The position numbers and the translations under genes are program-made. A model generated the notes under the pieces. That model was not told the origin of the DNA and made no database searches. It saw only the letters and a program-made list of their open reading frames with translations. A DNA stretch of 24,586 nucleotides from assembly GCF_002428305.1 (NCBI RefSeq), contig NZ_DIVJ01000013.1:27933-52518 (forward strand). The letters are read 5' to 3'. This stretch comes from Flavobacterium sp. UBA6135. GTDB lineage: Bacteria; Bacteroidota; Bacteroidia; Flavobacteriales; Flavobacteriaceae. The first letter of the stretch is position 1; every line of letters starts with the position of its first letter. Shown in pieces: positions 1-6,957 of this stretch.

Positions 1-24
1 TTCCTCCTTCGTCGGAATGACAAA
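1..24. repeat. partial dispersed intergenic repeat (REP-like)
   Basis: The first bases, TTCCTCCTTCGTCGGAATGAC, have imperfect TTCC/GGAA symmetry. I recognise this string as a recurrent intergenic sequence in Bacteroidetes genomes. The left part is cut by the window edge, so its full extent cannot be seen. The identification rests on memory, since only one copy is present here. Confidence 0.45.
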
Positions 25-80
25 ATCGATAGCGTTTTGTGATAGTAAGTAGGAATTAAATAATTCTAATTGCACCCAAC

Positions 81-176
81 GGGTTTTAAACTTATAGGAC
101 TTATAGGGTTTAAACAAACCCTTTTAAAACTTTTAAACTTTTTAAACCTTTTAAACCTTATTAAACTTTTAAACCC
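81..176. repeat. TTTAAAC-rich tract downstream of the stress gene
   Basis: This is low-complexity DNA with about six TTTAAAC copies spaced roughly 10-11 bp apart, plus a direct repeat of ACTTATAGG near 90-107. A small inverted repeat, GGGTTT (106-111) with AAACCC (116-121), lies inside. It abuts the stop codon of the minus-strand stress gene, so it forms that gene's 3' untranslated region and could act as a weak terminator. I see no coding potential. Confidence 0.55.
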
Positions 177-1010
177 TTACTTCTCATGTATCGCCAAAAT
201 CGGTACTTTCACATGATACGCTAATTTCTGTGTCAAACTTTGGTTAAATAACTCTTCAAAGAAACCGCGTTTGTAGTTGAGCATGGCCAATAAATCCACA
301 TTATAGTCATTCGTAAAGTCGAGAATACTCTGTTTGACATTTTCATTTTCTATGATATGAAACACCACTTCATCGTCTTTAAACAGAAACTTCCAATCTT
401 GAATCACCACATCCTTCACGTCTGATTTTGCTGTTTTGATATACAAACAGTGCACTTTTGCTTTGAAAGCTTGAGCGAGTTGTATCACTTGTTTGAGAGC
501 TTTGATGTCTTTTTCTTTAAAACGAGTAGTAAAAACAATGTTCTTAATTTCGTTGAAAGCCGCTTCTTCGGGAACACCAATAACAATTGCCTCAGATTCG
601 ATGATTACGGTTCCGGTATTAGACCCTAAAAAGGTTTCTTTTAAACCACTGGCTCCTTTGGTACCCATCACCACATAATCTATGCGTTCTTCTTTAACAA
701 TTTTCTTGATGGCCCAAATCAAATCACCGTGTTTTAAAATGTGACTCATTTGTACGTGACCCAAATTATTCTCCTCGGCTATGCGTCGTAAAATCGGAAT
801 TTGGTCTTTTAGATTTTCAAAGTTTTCCAATTCAATAGAATCATATACTTCTTTTAAGGTACTTGGCAAGCCTCCCATATGCAATTGAGGCAACTCATAA
901 ACGTGCAATACAAACAACTCCCCTTTTGTTACTTCGGCCAATTTCAAAGCATAAACAAAAGCATTTAGTGAAGCTTTTGAAAAATCGGTTGGATATAATA
1001 TTCGTGTCAT
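177..1010 (-). CDS. universal stress protein, tandem UspA domains
   Basis: The 277-residue cytoplasmic protein has two consecutive Usp (Rossmann-like) domains, about residues 1-145 and 153-277. Domain 1 starts MTRILYPTDFS and carries the ATP-binding signature G-x2-G-x9-G-S (G116, G119, G129, S130), so it probably binds nucleotide. Domain 2 lacks a clear copy of that signature. The length is normal for two-domain Bacteroidetes Usp proteins, whose usual role is stress adaptation; the specific role here is unknown. The ATG at 1010 fits the conserved N-terminus. The gene is divergent from mnmE and belongs to the chromosomal flank, not the mobile element. Confidence 0.92.
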   Translation of the reverse strand: MTRILYPTDFSKASLNAFVYALKLAEVTKGELFVLHVYELPQLHMGGLPSTLKEVYDSIELENFENLKDQIPILRRIAEENNLGHVQMSHILKHGDLIWAIKKIVKEERIDYVVMGTKGASGLKETFLGSNTGTVIIESEAIVIGVPEEAAFNEIKNIVFTTRFKEKDIKALKQVIQLAQAFKAKVHCLYIKTAKSDVKDVVIQDWKFLFKDDEVVFHIIENENVKQSILDFTNDYNVDLLAMLNYKRGFFEELFNQSLTQKLAYHVKVPILAIHEK

Positions 1011-1155
1011 GACTGGTGGTTTTTTAATTTCTAACGTAAAGTTACGCTTTATGATTCAAAAGCCGCATGATATTTATCAATTGTTATGTTAAATCGACCT
1101 GTAAATTGTTAAAACACCTCAAAAGCAACTGCTTCTTTAGAGCGAATAAAATTGT

Positions 1156-1163
1156 TACTTTTG
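1156..1163 (+). promoter_or_regulatory. putative -7 box of the mnmE promoter
   Basis: TACTTTTG matches the Bacteroidetes -7 consensus TANNTTTG and ends 15 bp before the mnmE ATG. A degenerate TTTA (1136-1139) lies about 16 bp upstream in place of a clean -33 TTTG. The leader would be very short. No Shine-Dalgarno is obvious, which is common in this phylum. Confidence 0.45.
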
Positions 1164-1178
1164 TAAAAAAAAGAAAGC

Positions 1179-2579
1179 ATGATTTTAAATGAAACCATTG
1201 TCGCATTAGCCACGCCATCCGGCTCGGGAGCCATCGCCATTATCCGACTGTCAGGTAAAGAGGCCATTGCGGTTGCGGCTTCCGTTTTTCAATCGGTTTC
1301 GGGAAAAGACATCACGAAACAAAAAACACATACGCTTCATTTAGGACACATTGTGGATGACAAAAAAGTAATCGACCAGGTGTTGCTTTCTATTTTCAAA
1401 AATCCAAATTCCTATACAGGTGAAGATGTGGTGGAAATCTCCTGTCACGGTTCCACTTTTATTCAACAACAAATCATACAACTGTTTTTACGAAAGAATT
1501 GTCGCTTGGCAAAACCCGGTGAGTTTACCTTACGAGCGTTTTTAAACGGCAAACTCGACCTATCCCAAGCGGAAGCGGTTGCCGATTTAATTGCTTCTGA
1601 CAATGAAGCCTCCCATCAAATTGCCATGCAGCAAATGCGGGGTGGCTTCAGCAATGAGATTGCACAACTGCGTCAAGAACTATTGAACTTTGCTTCGTTG
1701 ATTGAATTGGAATTGGACTTTGCCGAAGAAGACGTGGAGTTTGCAGACAGAACACAGTTCAACGAGTTGCTTACGCGTATAGCCTTTGTATTAAAACGAC
1801 TGATTGATTCGTTTGCCGTGGGCAATGTGATAAAAAACGGTATTCCGATTGCGATTGTAGGCGAACCCAATGTAGGGAAGTCTACCCTATTGAATGCGTT
1901 ATTGAACGAAGAGCGAGCCATTGTTTCCGACATTGCCGGCACCACTCGCGATACCATTGAAGATGAATTGGTGATTGACGGCATTGGTTTCCGATTCATC
2001 GATACGGCGGGTATTCGGGAGACTACGGACCATGTGGAAAGCATCGGGATTAAAAAGACGTTTGAGAAGATCGAACAGGCACAGGTGGTAATGTATTTGT
2101 TTGATAGTTTCAGGTTTCAGGTTTCAAGTGCAGAGTACCTGAGTGAAATTGAAAAGGTGAAGAACAAATACCCTTTAAAACCATTACTTGTTGTGATTAA
2201 CAAAATTGATTTGTTAACCCAAGAAGAATTACTGCACATTCACCAACAACTTGAAACGTTAAACCTGAAACCTGAAACCATCTCAGCGAAACAAAACATC
2301 GGCATCGACGAACTCAAACAAACCCTCCTTTCTTTTGTGAACACCGGTGCGTTGCGAAATAACGAAACCATTGTTACCAATTCCCGTCACTACGACTCGC
2401 TTTTAAAAGCCCTGGAAGAAATCCAAAAAGTAAAATGGGGCTTGGAATCAGGAATCAGTTCTGATTTAATGGCGATTGACATCCGCGAAGCCTTGTATCA
2501 CTTTGGTGAAATCACAGGCGAAGTGACCAATGATGAGCTGTTGGGGAATATTTTTGCTAATTTTTGTATTGGGAAATAG
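1179..2579 (+). CDS. mnmE: tRNA modification GTPase MnmE (TrmE)
   Basis: With MnmG, MnmE installs the carboxymethylaminomethyl group on U34 of certain tRNAs. The 466 residues show the N-terminal folate-binding domain (about 1-120), a helical domain, and an inserted G domain with G1 GEPNVGKST (228-236), G2 GTTRDT (254-259), G3 DTAG (275-278), G4 NKID (341-344) and G5 SAK (369-371). The C-terminus FCIGK keeps the catalytic cysteine, C463. Length is close to the roughly 450-460 of the family. The slight excess coincides with repeat-derived peptides between G3 and G5. The gene is intact although the mobile element begins right after its stop codon. Confidence 0.97.
   Translation: MILNETIVALATPSGSGAIAIIRLSGKEAIAVAASVFQSVSGKDITKQKTHTLHLGHIVDDKKVIDQVLLSIFKNPNSYTGEDVVEISCHGSTFIQQQIIQLFLRKNCRLAKPGEFTLRAFLNGKLDLSQAEAVADLIASDNEASHQIAMQQMRGGFSNEIAQLRQELLNFASLIELELDFAEEDVEFADRTQFNELLTRIAFVLKRLIDSFAVGNVIKNGIPIAIVGEPNVGKSTLLNALLNEERAIVSDIAGTTRDTIEDELVIDGIGFRFIDTAGIRETTDHVESIGIKKTFEKIEQAQVVMYLFDSFRFQVSSAEYLSEIEKVKNKYPLKPLLVVINKIDLLTQEELLHIHQQLETLNLKPETISAKQNIGIDELKQTLLSFVNTGALRNNETIVTNSRHYDSLLKALEEIQKVKWGLESGISSDLMAIDIREALYHFGEITGEVTNDELLGNIFANFCIGK
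2107..2279. repeat. inverted repeat pair inside mnmE (GTTTCAG motif)
   Basis: Three tandem units of the form GTTTCAG or GTTTCAA lie at 2107-2127. An inverted version (TTGAAAC, AAACCTGAAACCTGAAAC) lies at 2251-2279, about 120 bp away. The two arms could pair. They are translated as FRFQVSS (residues 311-317) and LNLKPET (361-367), in surface segments of the MnmE G domain between G3/G4 and G4/G5. Similar CCTGAAAC-type repeats occur elsewhere in Flavobacterium genomes, as I recall. That would make this a dispersed repeat tolerated within a reading frame. Confidence 0.55.
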
Positions 2580-2610
2580 GAAAACAAAACATCACAAAAC
2601 ATCAACAAGT
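2550..2610. other. probable ICE attachment region (left junction) at mnmE 3' end
   Basis: Chromosomal sequence ends at the mnmE stop codon, and integrase-module DNA follows within about 230 bp. The mnmE C-terminal codons are intact, as expected when an element's own att core restores the gene end. The 3' end of mnmE/trmE is an established insertion site for Salmonella genomic island 1 and relatives. The exact core cannot be fixed because the other end of the element is outside the window. I infer that it overlaps the last coding bases. Confidence 0.5.
2584..2603. repeat. tandem 10-bp repeat ACAAAACATC x2
   Basis: Two perfect adjacent copies of ACAAAACATC lie 4-24 bp after the mnmE stop codon, beside the inferred recombination junction. 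Short direct repeats at such sites can be arm-type binding sites for the integrase or an excision factor. That is inference only. Confidence 0.5.
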
Positions 2611-2657
2611 AAACGAGTTAATATATTGTTAATCAATATTTTAACTCGTTTTTATTT
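2611..2657 (+). terminator. strong hairpin with T-tract downstream of mnmE
   Basis: Arms AAACGAGTTAATATATTG (2611-2628) and CAATATTTTAACTCGTTT (2634-2651) pair at 17 of 18 positions around a 5-nt loop. A T-rich run (TTTATTTATATTTT) follows. It would terminate mnmE transcription and insulate the element. Its position after the inferred junction suggests that the element supplies it. Confidence 0.75.
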
Positions 2658-2666
2658 ATATTTTTA

Positions 2667-2699
2667 TTTGGATATTATGCGATATTTTGATTAAATTTG
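2667..2699 (+). promoter_or_regulatory. Bacteroidetes-type promoter for the HTH-integrase operon
   Basis: TTTG at 2667-2670 (-33 element) and TAAATTTG at 2692-2699 (-7 element, perfect TANNTTTG) are separated by 21 bp. Transcription would start near 2706, leaving a leader of about 105 nt before the ATG at 2811. The leader contains phased GNCAC repeats. Confidence 0.6.
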
Positions 2700-2716
2700 T
2701 ACCTCATTTGTACCTC
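2695..2716. repeat. tandem 11-bp repeat ATTTGTACCTC x2 over the -7 box
   Basis: Two perfect adjacent copies occupy 2695-2705 and 2706-2716. They overlap the -7 box and the predicted start site of the HTH-integrase promoter. This placement suits an operator for one of the nearby HTH proteins, although no binding is known. Confidence 0.5.
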
Positions 2717-2759
2717 GAAATATCAGCCTGAAAAAAAGTAATTTTTTTGGCGAAATTAT

Positions 2760-2804
2760 GGCACATATAGACACACATAGACACAGTGAGACACTTAAAG
2801 TCAC
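2760..2804. repeat. five GNCAC units at exact 10-bp period
   Basis: GGCAC (2760), GACAC (2770), GACAC (2780), GACAC (2790) and GTCAC (2800) recur every 10 bp. The middle copies extend to NAGACAC. The array ends 7 bp before the HTH gene start. One helical turn of spacing puts all units on the same DNA face, as expected for cooperative binding by a small HTH or excisionase protein. An RNA leader function is the alternative. Confidence 0.6.
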
Positions 2805-2810
2805 ATTTCT

Positions 2811-3383
2811 ATGAGTACAAACATTAGGATTACAAGAATCTGTGAATTCTGTAAAAAAGAATTTACGGCAAAAACAACAAAGACCAGATATTGCTCCCAC
2901 ATCTGTAATAGAAGAGGGTACAAGGAACTGGCAAAACAAGTAAAGATTGCAACAAGCAACAAGCAAACAGAACTTATTAAGAATCCTGATCTTGAGAAAA
3001 TAAGAATTCAGGAATTTCTTAATATAAATCAGGTAAGCCAATTGTTTGGAATAAGTCGCCGAACTGTTTACAGGATGATTTCACGAGGGGAACTTGATAT
3101 TGCCAAATTTGGCACAAGAACTGTATTGAGAAGGTGTGACCTAGATGCTTTTTTTTCATTGCCAACAGCATTTGAAACAGAAAAATCGATACAGAAGTTT
3201 CCTGGAATAGAAAACTGTTATACCATTACTCAAATACAACAAAAGGTTAACATATCATCAGGGGCACTCTACACGCTTATACAAAGACAAGGAATCGCGA
3301 AATATTCGATTGGGAAATATACATATGTGGCAAAAAATGATATTGACATAATTTTTAATATAACTGAATATGGGGAAGAGTAA
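2811..3383 (+). CDS. zinc-finger / double HTH (excisionase-like) DNA-binding protein
   Basis: The 190-residue protein has an N-terminal Cys4 cluster (C11-x2-C14-x13-C28-x3-C32) that probably binds zinc. Two helix-turn-helix units of the MerR/excisionase (HTH_17) type follow. The first is near residues 66-115 (NINQVSQLFGISRRTVYRMI), and the second near 136-185 (TITQIQQKVNISSGALYTLI). It overlaps the integrase start by 14 bp, so the two are probably translationally coupled. The likely role is a recombination directionality factor or integrase regulator. The phased repeats just upstream are candidate binding sites. The ATG at 2811 is chosen because it precedes the zinc cluster. Function is inferred from fold and position. 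Confidence 0.82.
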   Translation: MSTNIRITRICEFCKKEFTAKTTKTRYCSHICNRRGYKELAKQVKIATSNKQTELIKNPDLEKIRIQEFLNINQVSQLFGISRRTVYRMISRGELDIAKFGTRTVLRRCDLDAFFSLPTAFETEKSIQKFPGIENCYTITQIQQKVNISSGALYTLIQRQGIAKYSIGKYTYVAKNDIDIIFNITEYGEE

Positions 3384-4512
3384 TGTAACTTTAAGAAAAA
3401 AAACAATATCAAAAGATAGAATGTCCTTATATCTTGATTTTTATCCTCCAATCTTGAATCAAAAAACAAATAAGTTAACAAGAAGAGAATTCCTTAAGCT
3501 TTATATATTTGAAAAACCAAGAAGCCAAACTCAAAAAATTTCTAATATTGAAAATATCCGGGCAGCTGAATTGATTCAAATCAGAAGACAAAATGAAATT
3601 AATAAGGAAAACATATATTCCTCATTTGAACAAGAACAGCTTCAAATACAAGAAATCGGGAAAACTTCTTTCTTGAAATATTTTAGAAAACTTGCAGAAA
3701 AAAAGAATGATAATAATCTAAGTACTTGGAAATGCAGCATAACTCATTTTGAAAATTTTCTTGAGGGAAAGCATCTCCAATTCAAAGATGTTACCATTTC
3801 ATTGGTGGAAGACTTCAGGGATTATCTTTTGAAAGCAAAAAGCCTTAGAAATATTGAAAAAACATTGTCCCCTAATACAGCATTATCTTATCATAACAAA
3901 CTCAAAGCTACACTAAAAAAAGCATACAAAGAAGGAAAGTTAAGGACTGATATTAATGCAAGTGTAGATTCTATTAAAGAACAGGAATCACAACGTAACT
4001 TTTTGACTATTGAAGAGGCAAAAAAACTATTCAATACTGATTGCTCTAACGACATTGTGCGACGTATTTCTATTTTTTCGACCTTAACAGGCATGAGGTA
4101 TTCGGATATAGCAAAACTGAAATGGTCAGAAATAGAGTATTTTGAAAACGACGGCTATTATATAAGGTTTAAACAAAAGAAAACCGAAAGATTGGCAACA
4201 ATGCCAATCTCAGACGATGCCCGTAATATCTTGGGAAAACGCGGGGATGAAAGTCAAAATGTATTTTTTGGATTAAAAAAATGGGATGTGGATCGTGTCT
4301 TGCCAGTATGGATTACTAGAGCTGGCATTACTAAACATATTACATTCCATTGTTTTCGTCATACTTATGCTACTCTACAGATATCGTTAGGCACAGATAT
4401 ATTTACCATATCAAAAATGCTGGGACACAAAAATGTAAAAACAACACAGATTTATACAAAAATCATTGATGAGAAAAAACGCGAAGCAGCAAACAGGATT
4501 AATCTTAAATAA
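3370..4512 (+). CDS. tyrosine recombinase (ICE integrase)
   Basis: The 380-residue site-specific recombinase has an N-terminal arm-binding region (about 1-95), a SAM-like core-binding domain (about 96-190) and a C-terminal catalytic domain. The catalytic set is complete: R243 (TGMRYSD), probable K271, H327 and R330 (HCFRHT), H353 (LGHKN) and nucleophile Y362 (QIYTKI). It is full length for Bacteroidetes phage-integrase/CTn family members. Its location next to mnmE makes it the enzyme likely to integrate and excise the element. The ATG at 3370 lies inside the upstream gene. Transcription ends at a hairpin overlapping its stop codon. Confidence 0.95.
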   Translation: MGKSNVTLRKKTISKDRMSLYLDFYPPILNQKTNKLTRREFLKLYIFEKPRSQTQKISNIENIRAAELIQIRRQNEINKENIYSSFEQEQLQIQEIGKTSFLKYFRKLAEKKNDNNLSTWKCSITHFENFLEGKHLQFKDVTISLVEDFRDYLLKAKSLRNIEKTLSPNTALSYHNKLKATLKKAYKEGKLRTDINASVDSIKEQESQRNFLTIEEAKKLFNTDCSNDIVRRISIFSTLTGMRYSDIAKLKWSEIEYFENDGYYIRFKQKKTERLATMPISDDARNILGKRGDESQNVFFGLKKWDVDRVLPVWITRAGITKHITFHCFRHTYATLQISLGTDIFTISKMLGHKNVKTTQIYTKIIDEKKREAANRINLK

Positions 4513-4538
4513 AGACAAGCTATCTGTCTTTATTTTTT
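4507..4538. terminator. bidirectional terminator between convergent genes
   Basis: Perfect 11-bp arms AAATAAAGACA (4507-4517) and TGTCTTTATTT (4525-4535) flank a 7-nt loop, with T runs on the plus side and A-rich sequence before it. The hairpin covers the stop codons of both the integrase (4510-4512) and the opposing HTH gene (4520-4522), so it probably serves both transcripts. Confidence 0.8.
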
Positions 4539-4867
4539 CTAGTGGAGTTGAGTTTCAACTCCACTTCCTGTTGTATTTCTGCAATAGTTTTGATCCGTCC
4601 AGATTTTATCCAATCTAGTAACTCCGTTTTATAAAAATACAATCGTTTTCCTTGCTTATTAACAGGAATCTCATTCTTGCATACCTTGGTATATATTGTA
4701 GCTACAGAAAGATCTAACAGCTTTGAAGCACCTGATATAGTTAGGAGTTCCTCATCATCATTTCCTTTTAGTTGGCTTTTATTTTTCAATAATTTTTCAA
4801 TCTTATCTAGCTTTTTATAAAGTTTTCCAACCATTTTTGGCAGATCCTCTAATGTAAATTGTTTCAT
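4520..4867 (-). CDS. helix-turn-helix (excisionase-type) protein
   Basis: The 115-residue protein has an amphipathic, probably coiled-coil N-terminus (about 10-50, KLYKKLDKIEKLL) and an HTH_17/MerR-like domain (about 60-105, TISGASKLLDLSVATIYTKV). The beta-hairpin-like stretch KQGKRLYFYKTELLDWI is typical of this family. Small proteins of this kind on Bacteroidetes mobile elements are excisionases or regulators. It faces the integrase and shares its terminator. The start ATG (4865-4867) opens with MKQFTLEDLPKM. I cannot tell whether it drives excision or represses the leftward operon. Confidence 0.8.
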   Translation of the reverse strand: MKQFTLEDLPKMVGKLYKKLDKIEKLLKNKSQLKGNDDEELLTISGASKLLDLSVATIYTKVCKNEIPVNKQGKRLYFYKTELLDWIKSGRIKTIAEIQQEVELKLNSTRKNKDR

Positions 4868-5448
4868 TAAATCACTTTGAGTTAAAAAATTTTAAGTGCA
4901 TCTGTGCCCCTATTTCCATAAATATCCCCTACTTGTCTATTCCAATATTCCTATTCCTTTACATTACAAATAATAACTAATCTACAAAACAATATCACTA
5001 GCTTAAATCCAATGTCTTTCAATGGATTTGTTTGGCATTTGATGTAAATTTTCCAAAAAAGGAAAATTTATCAAAATTCTCTTAGAAGATAGATACATTC
5101 TCCAATTACAATACCCTCCTTTCTTAAAAACAACTTTCTTCATCCACATCAGTTATACAAAATCAATAAATCTAATTGGAATAGAACTTTTTCCAATGCG
5201 AAACGGATAAAAAGGCAGCTAAGGTGTAATGGGCATCCTCCGCACCACCCTACCAAAAGACTACGGCATAAACGGTTTCCTCCCCAAAGGGTACCCCTCC
5301 AATTATTCCGTTTCCTTTTGGTTTTTGCAATTGCCCATACCCTATGAAGGCTTTCTTTTTTTCCGTTTTTTCTTTTGGAAAAAAGCTTTGCGGAGCAGGA
5401 AGAAAAGGAAATGTAACAGTATTATAAATCATTTAAACAAGAAAAACT
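4868..5448. other. non-coding region rich in inverted repeats
   Basis: No credible gene lies in these 581 bases. They hold the upstream region of the minus-strand HTH gene and the leader of the plus-strand SSB operon. Visible structures are a perfect palindrome at 5045-5070, ATTGGAA/TTCCAAT arms at 5175-5181 and 5191-5197, TTTTTTCC/GGAAAAAA arms at 5357-5364 and 5377-5384, and CTCCGCA near 5238 paired with TGCGGAG near 5389. Composition shifts from A+T rich to C rich after about 5230. It could hold an operon control region or a transfer/replication origin, but I recognise no known oriT. Confidence 0.5.
5045..5070. repeat. perfect 10-bp inverted repeat
   Basis: TAAATTTTCC (5045-5054) and GGAAAATTTA (5061-5070) are separated by AAAAAA. 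There is no T-tract appropriate to a terminator of a neighbouring gene, and the nearest genes are 180-380 bp away. An operator-like or origin-like site is therefore more likely than a terminator. Confidence 0.55.
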
Positions 5449-5841
5449 ATGAACATTACAGGAAGACTGACAAGGGATGCAGAAGTACGCACAACGTCAC
5501 AAGAAAAACAAGTAGTAAACTTTTCAGTAGCGACAAACGACAACTACCGCAACAGACAAGGAGAACGTGTAGAGCAAACAACATATTTCGACTGCTCCTA
5601 TTGGATAACCCCGAATGTAGCCAAACTACTTACAAAAGGCACTTTGGTAGAATTATCGGGACGAGTAAGTACAAGAGCATGGACAGGCAAAGACGGAGAG
5701 CCAAGGTCAAGACTGAATTTCCATACTTCGCAAATCAAACTGCACGGAGGTGGAAAGAGAGCAGAAACCGTACAGGTTACTACACAAACTGAAAGTAGCA
5801 AGGGAACACCAAAGGGAACAGAGGACGACCTCCCATTTTAA
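5449..5841 (+). CDS. ssb: single-stranded DNA-binding protein
   Basis: The 130-residue protein has an OB-fold core (about 1-105; MNITGRLTRDAEVR, later GRVSTRAWTGKDG), a short polar linker and the acidic tip DDLPF that recruits partners in SSB proteins. It probably coats the single-stranded DNA formed during transfer or replication of the element, supplementing the chromosomal SSB. It is the first gene of a plus-strand operon running to ThiF. The ATG at 5449 begins exactly at the family's N-terminal strand. Confidence 0.95.
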   Translation: MNITGRLTRDAEVRTTSQEKQVVNFSVATNDNYRNRQGERVEQTTYFDCSYWITPNVAKLLTKGTLVELSGRVSTRAWTGKDGEPRSRLNFHTSQIKLHGGGKRAETVQVTTQTESSKGTPKGTEDDLPF

Positions 5842-5875
5842 CAACGAGTATTTAAACATTTAAAATCATTATATC

Positions 5876-6949
5876 ATGGCACACAACATTAATTTCAACG
5901 AGAGAACAGGACGTTATTCATTCTTTAGCGTACAACAAAAAGCATGGCACGGTTTGGGGCAAATCGTGGAGCAATACCCAACAAGCGAAGAAGCTATCAA
6001 GCACGCAGGGTTAGATTACGAAGTCGTAAAATCCCCAATATTTACCAAAGGTTCGGGCATTATTGAAACAGCTAATGGCATCGAGATAGGCAGTAGCGAA
6101 TTGGAAGTACCCAACTATTTCGCCAACATTCGCACCGATAACAATACAGTATTGGGAGTAGTCGGTAAGGATTACCACATTGTACAAAATCGTGAAGCCT
6201 TTAATTTCTTTGATGCCATTGTAGGCGGTGGTGAGGGTATTCTCTATGAAACCGCAGGAGCGTTAGGCAACGGAGAACGCATATTTATTACAGCCAAATT
6301 GCCCGATTATATCCGAGTTGGTAATGGGGATGATGTAACGGAAAAGTACATTTTCCTAACCACTTCGCACGATGGTAGCGGTAGTATCACAGCCGCGTTT
6401 ACACCTGTTAGAATTGTTTGCCAAAATACGCTGAATGCTTCACTTCGCAATATGACCAATGTAGTCCGTATCAAACATACTTCGGGAGCAAAACAACGTA
6501 TCGATAACGCTCACAAGATTATGGGACTTGCCAACACATTGAGCAACCAATTAGAGAACATTTTTAACGAGTGGGCAAAAGTGAAGGTATCAGACCGAGA
6601 GGTGAGAAAGCTAATACAGTTGGCACTTTGCCCAAATAAAGAAACGCTTGACCTCATCAAAAAAGGTGCAGAAGATGAAATCTCCACCGTGTTCAAAAAT
6701 ACGGTTGAGGATGCTTTTGCCTATGCGATGGTAAGCGACACTCAGCAAATGGACACTACCAAAGGCACATTATTCGGAGCGTATAATGCGGTTACAGGCT
6801 ACTATCAGAACGTGAGAAATTACAAGAACGATGAAGCCAAGTTGCAATGTATTGTATTGGGTGGTACTGCCCAACTCAAATCACAGAAAGCATTTGAATT
6901 GTGTAGTGATTTTGCATTAGAAGGTGCAGAAATCCTAAATCTTAATTAA
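5876..6949 (+). CDS. DUF932 (phage/plasmid-like) protein
   Basis: The 357-residue protein of the DUF932/TIGR03299 family begins with the typical opening MAHNINFNERTGRYSFFSV followed by KAWHGLG. It keeps family features such as DYHIVQNREAF (around residue 100) and the TPVRIVCQNTL stretch (around 180). Members are abundant on plasmids, phages and ICEs, usually near SSB and PRTRC genes. Their biochemical role is not established. No membrane segment or signal peptide is visible. It is 34 bp downstream of ssb and in the same operon. Confidence 0.88.
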   Translation: MAHNINFNERTGRYSFFSVQQKAWHGLGQIVEQYPTSEEAIKHAGLDYEVVKSPIFTKGSGIIETANGIEIGSSELEVPNYFANIRTDNNTVLGVVGKDYHIVQNREAFNFFDAIVGGGEGILYETAGALGNGERIFITAKLPDYIRVGNGDDVTEKYIFLTTSHDGSGSITAAFTPVRIVCQNTLNASLRNMTNVVRIKHTSGAKQRIDNAHKIMGLANTLSNQLENIFNEWAKVKVSDREVRKLIQLALCPNKETLDLIKKGAEDEISTVFKNTVEDAFAYAMVSDTQQMDTTKGTLFGAYNAVTGYYQNVRNYKNDEAKLQCIVLGGTAQLKSQKAFELCSDFALEGAEILNLN

Positions 6950-6957
6950 ATAACCAC

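Noticed and set aside
2691..3041. Minus-strand frame of 116 codons opposite the zinc-finger/HTH gene
   Set aside because: It is a shadow of the HTH gene and promoter region, with a Cys/Phe/Leu-rich composition typical of antisense frames.
5229..5792. Plus-strand open frame of 187 codons before and across ssb
   Set aside because: It runs out of frame through most of ssb, has no recognisable domain and its first third is low-complexity, repeat-rich leader DNA. SSB is certain.
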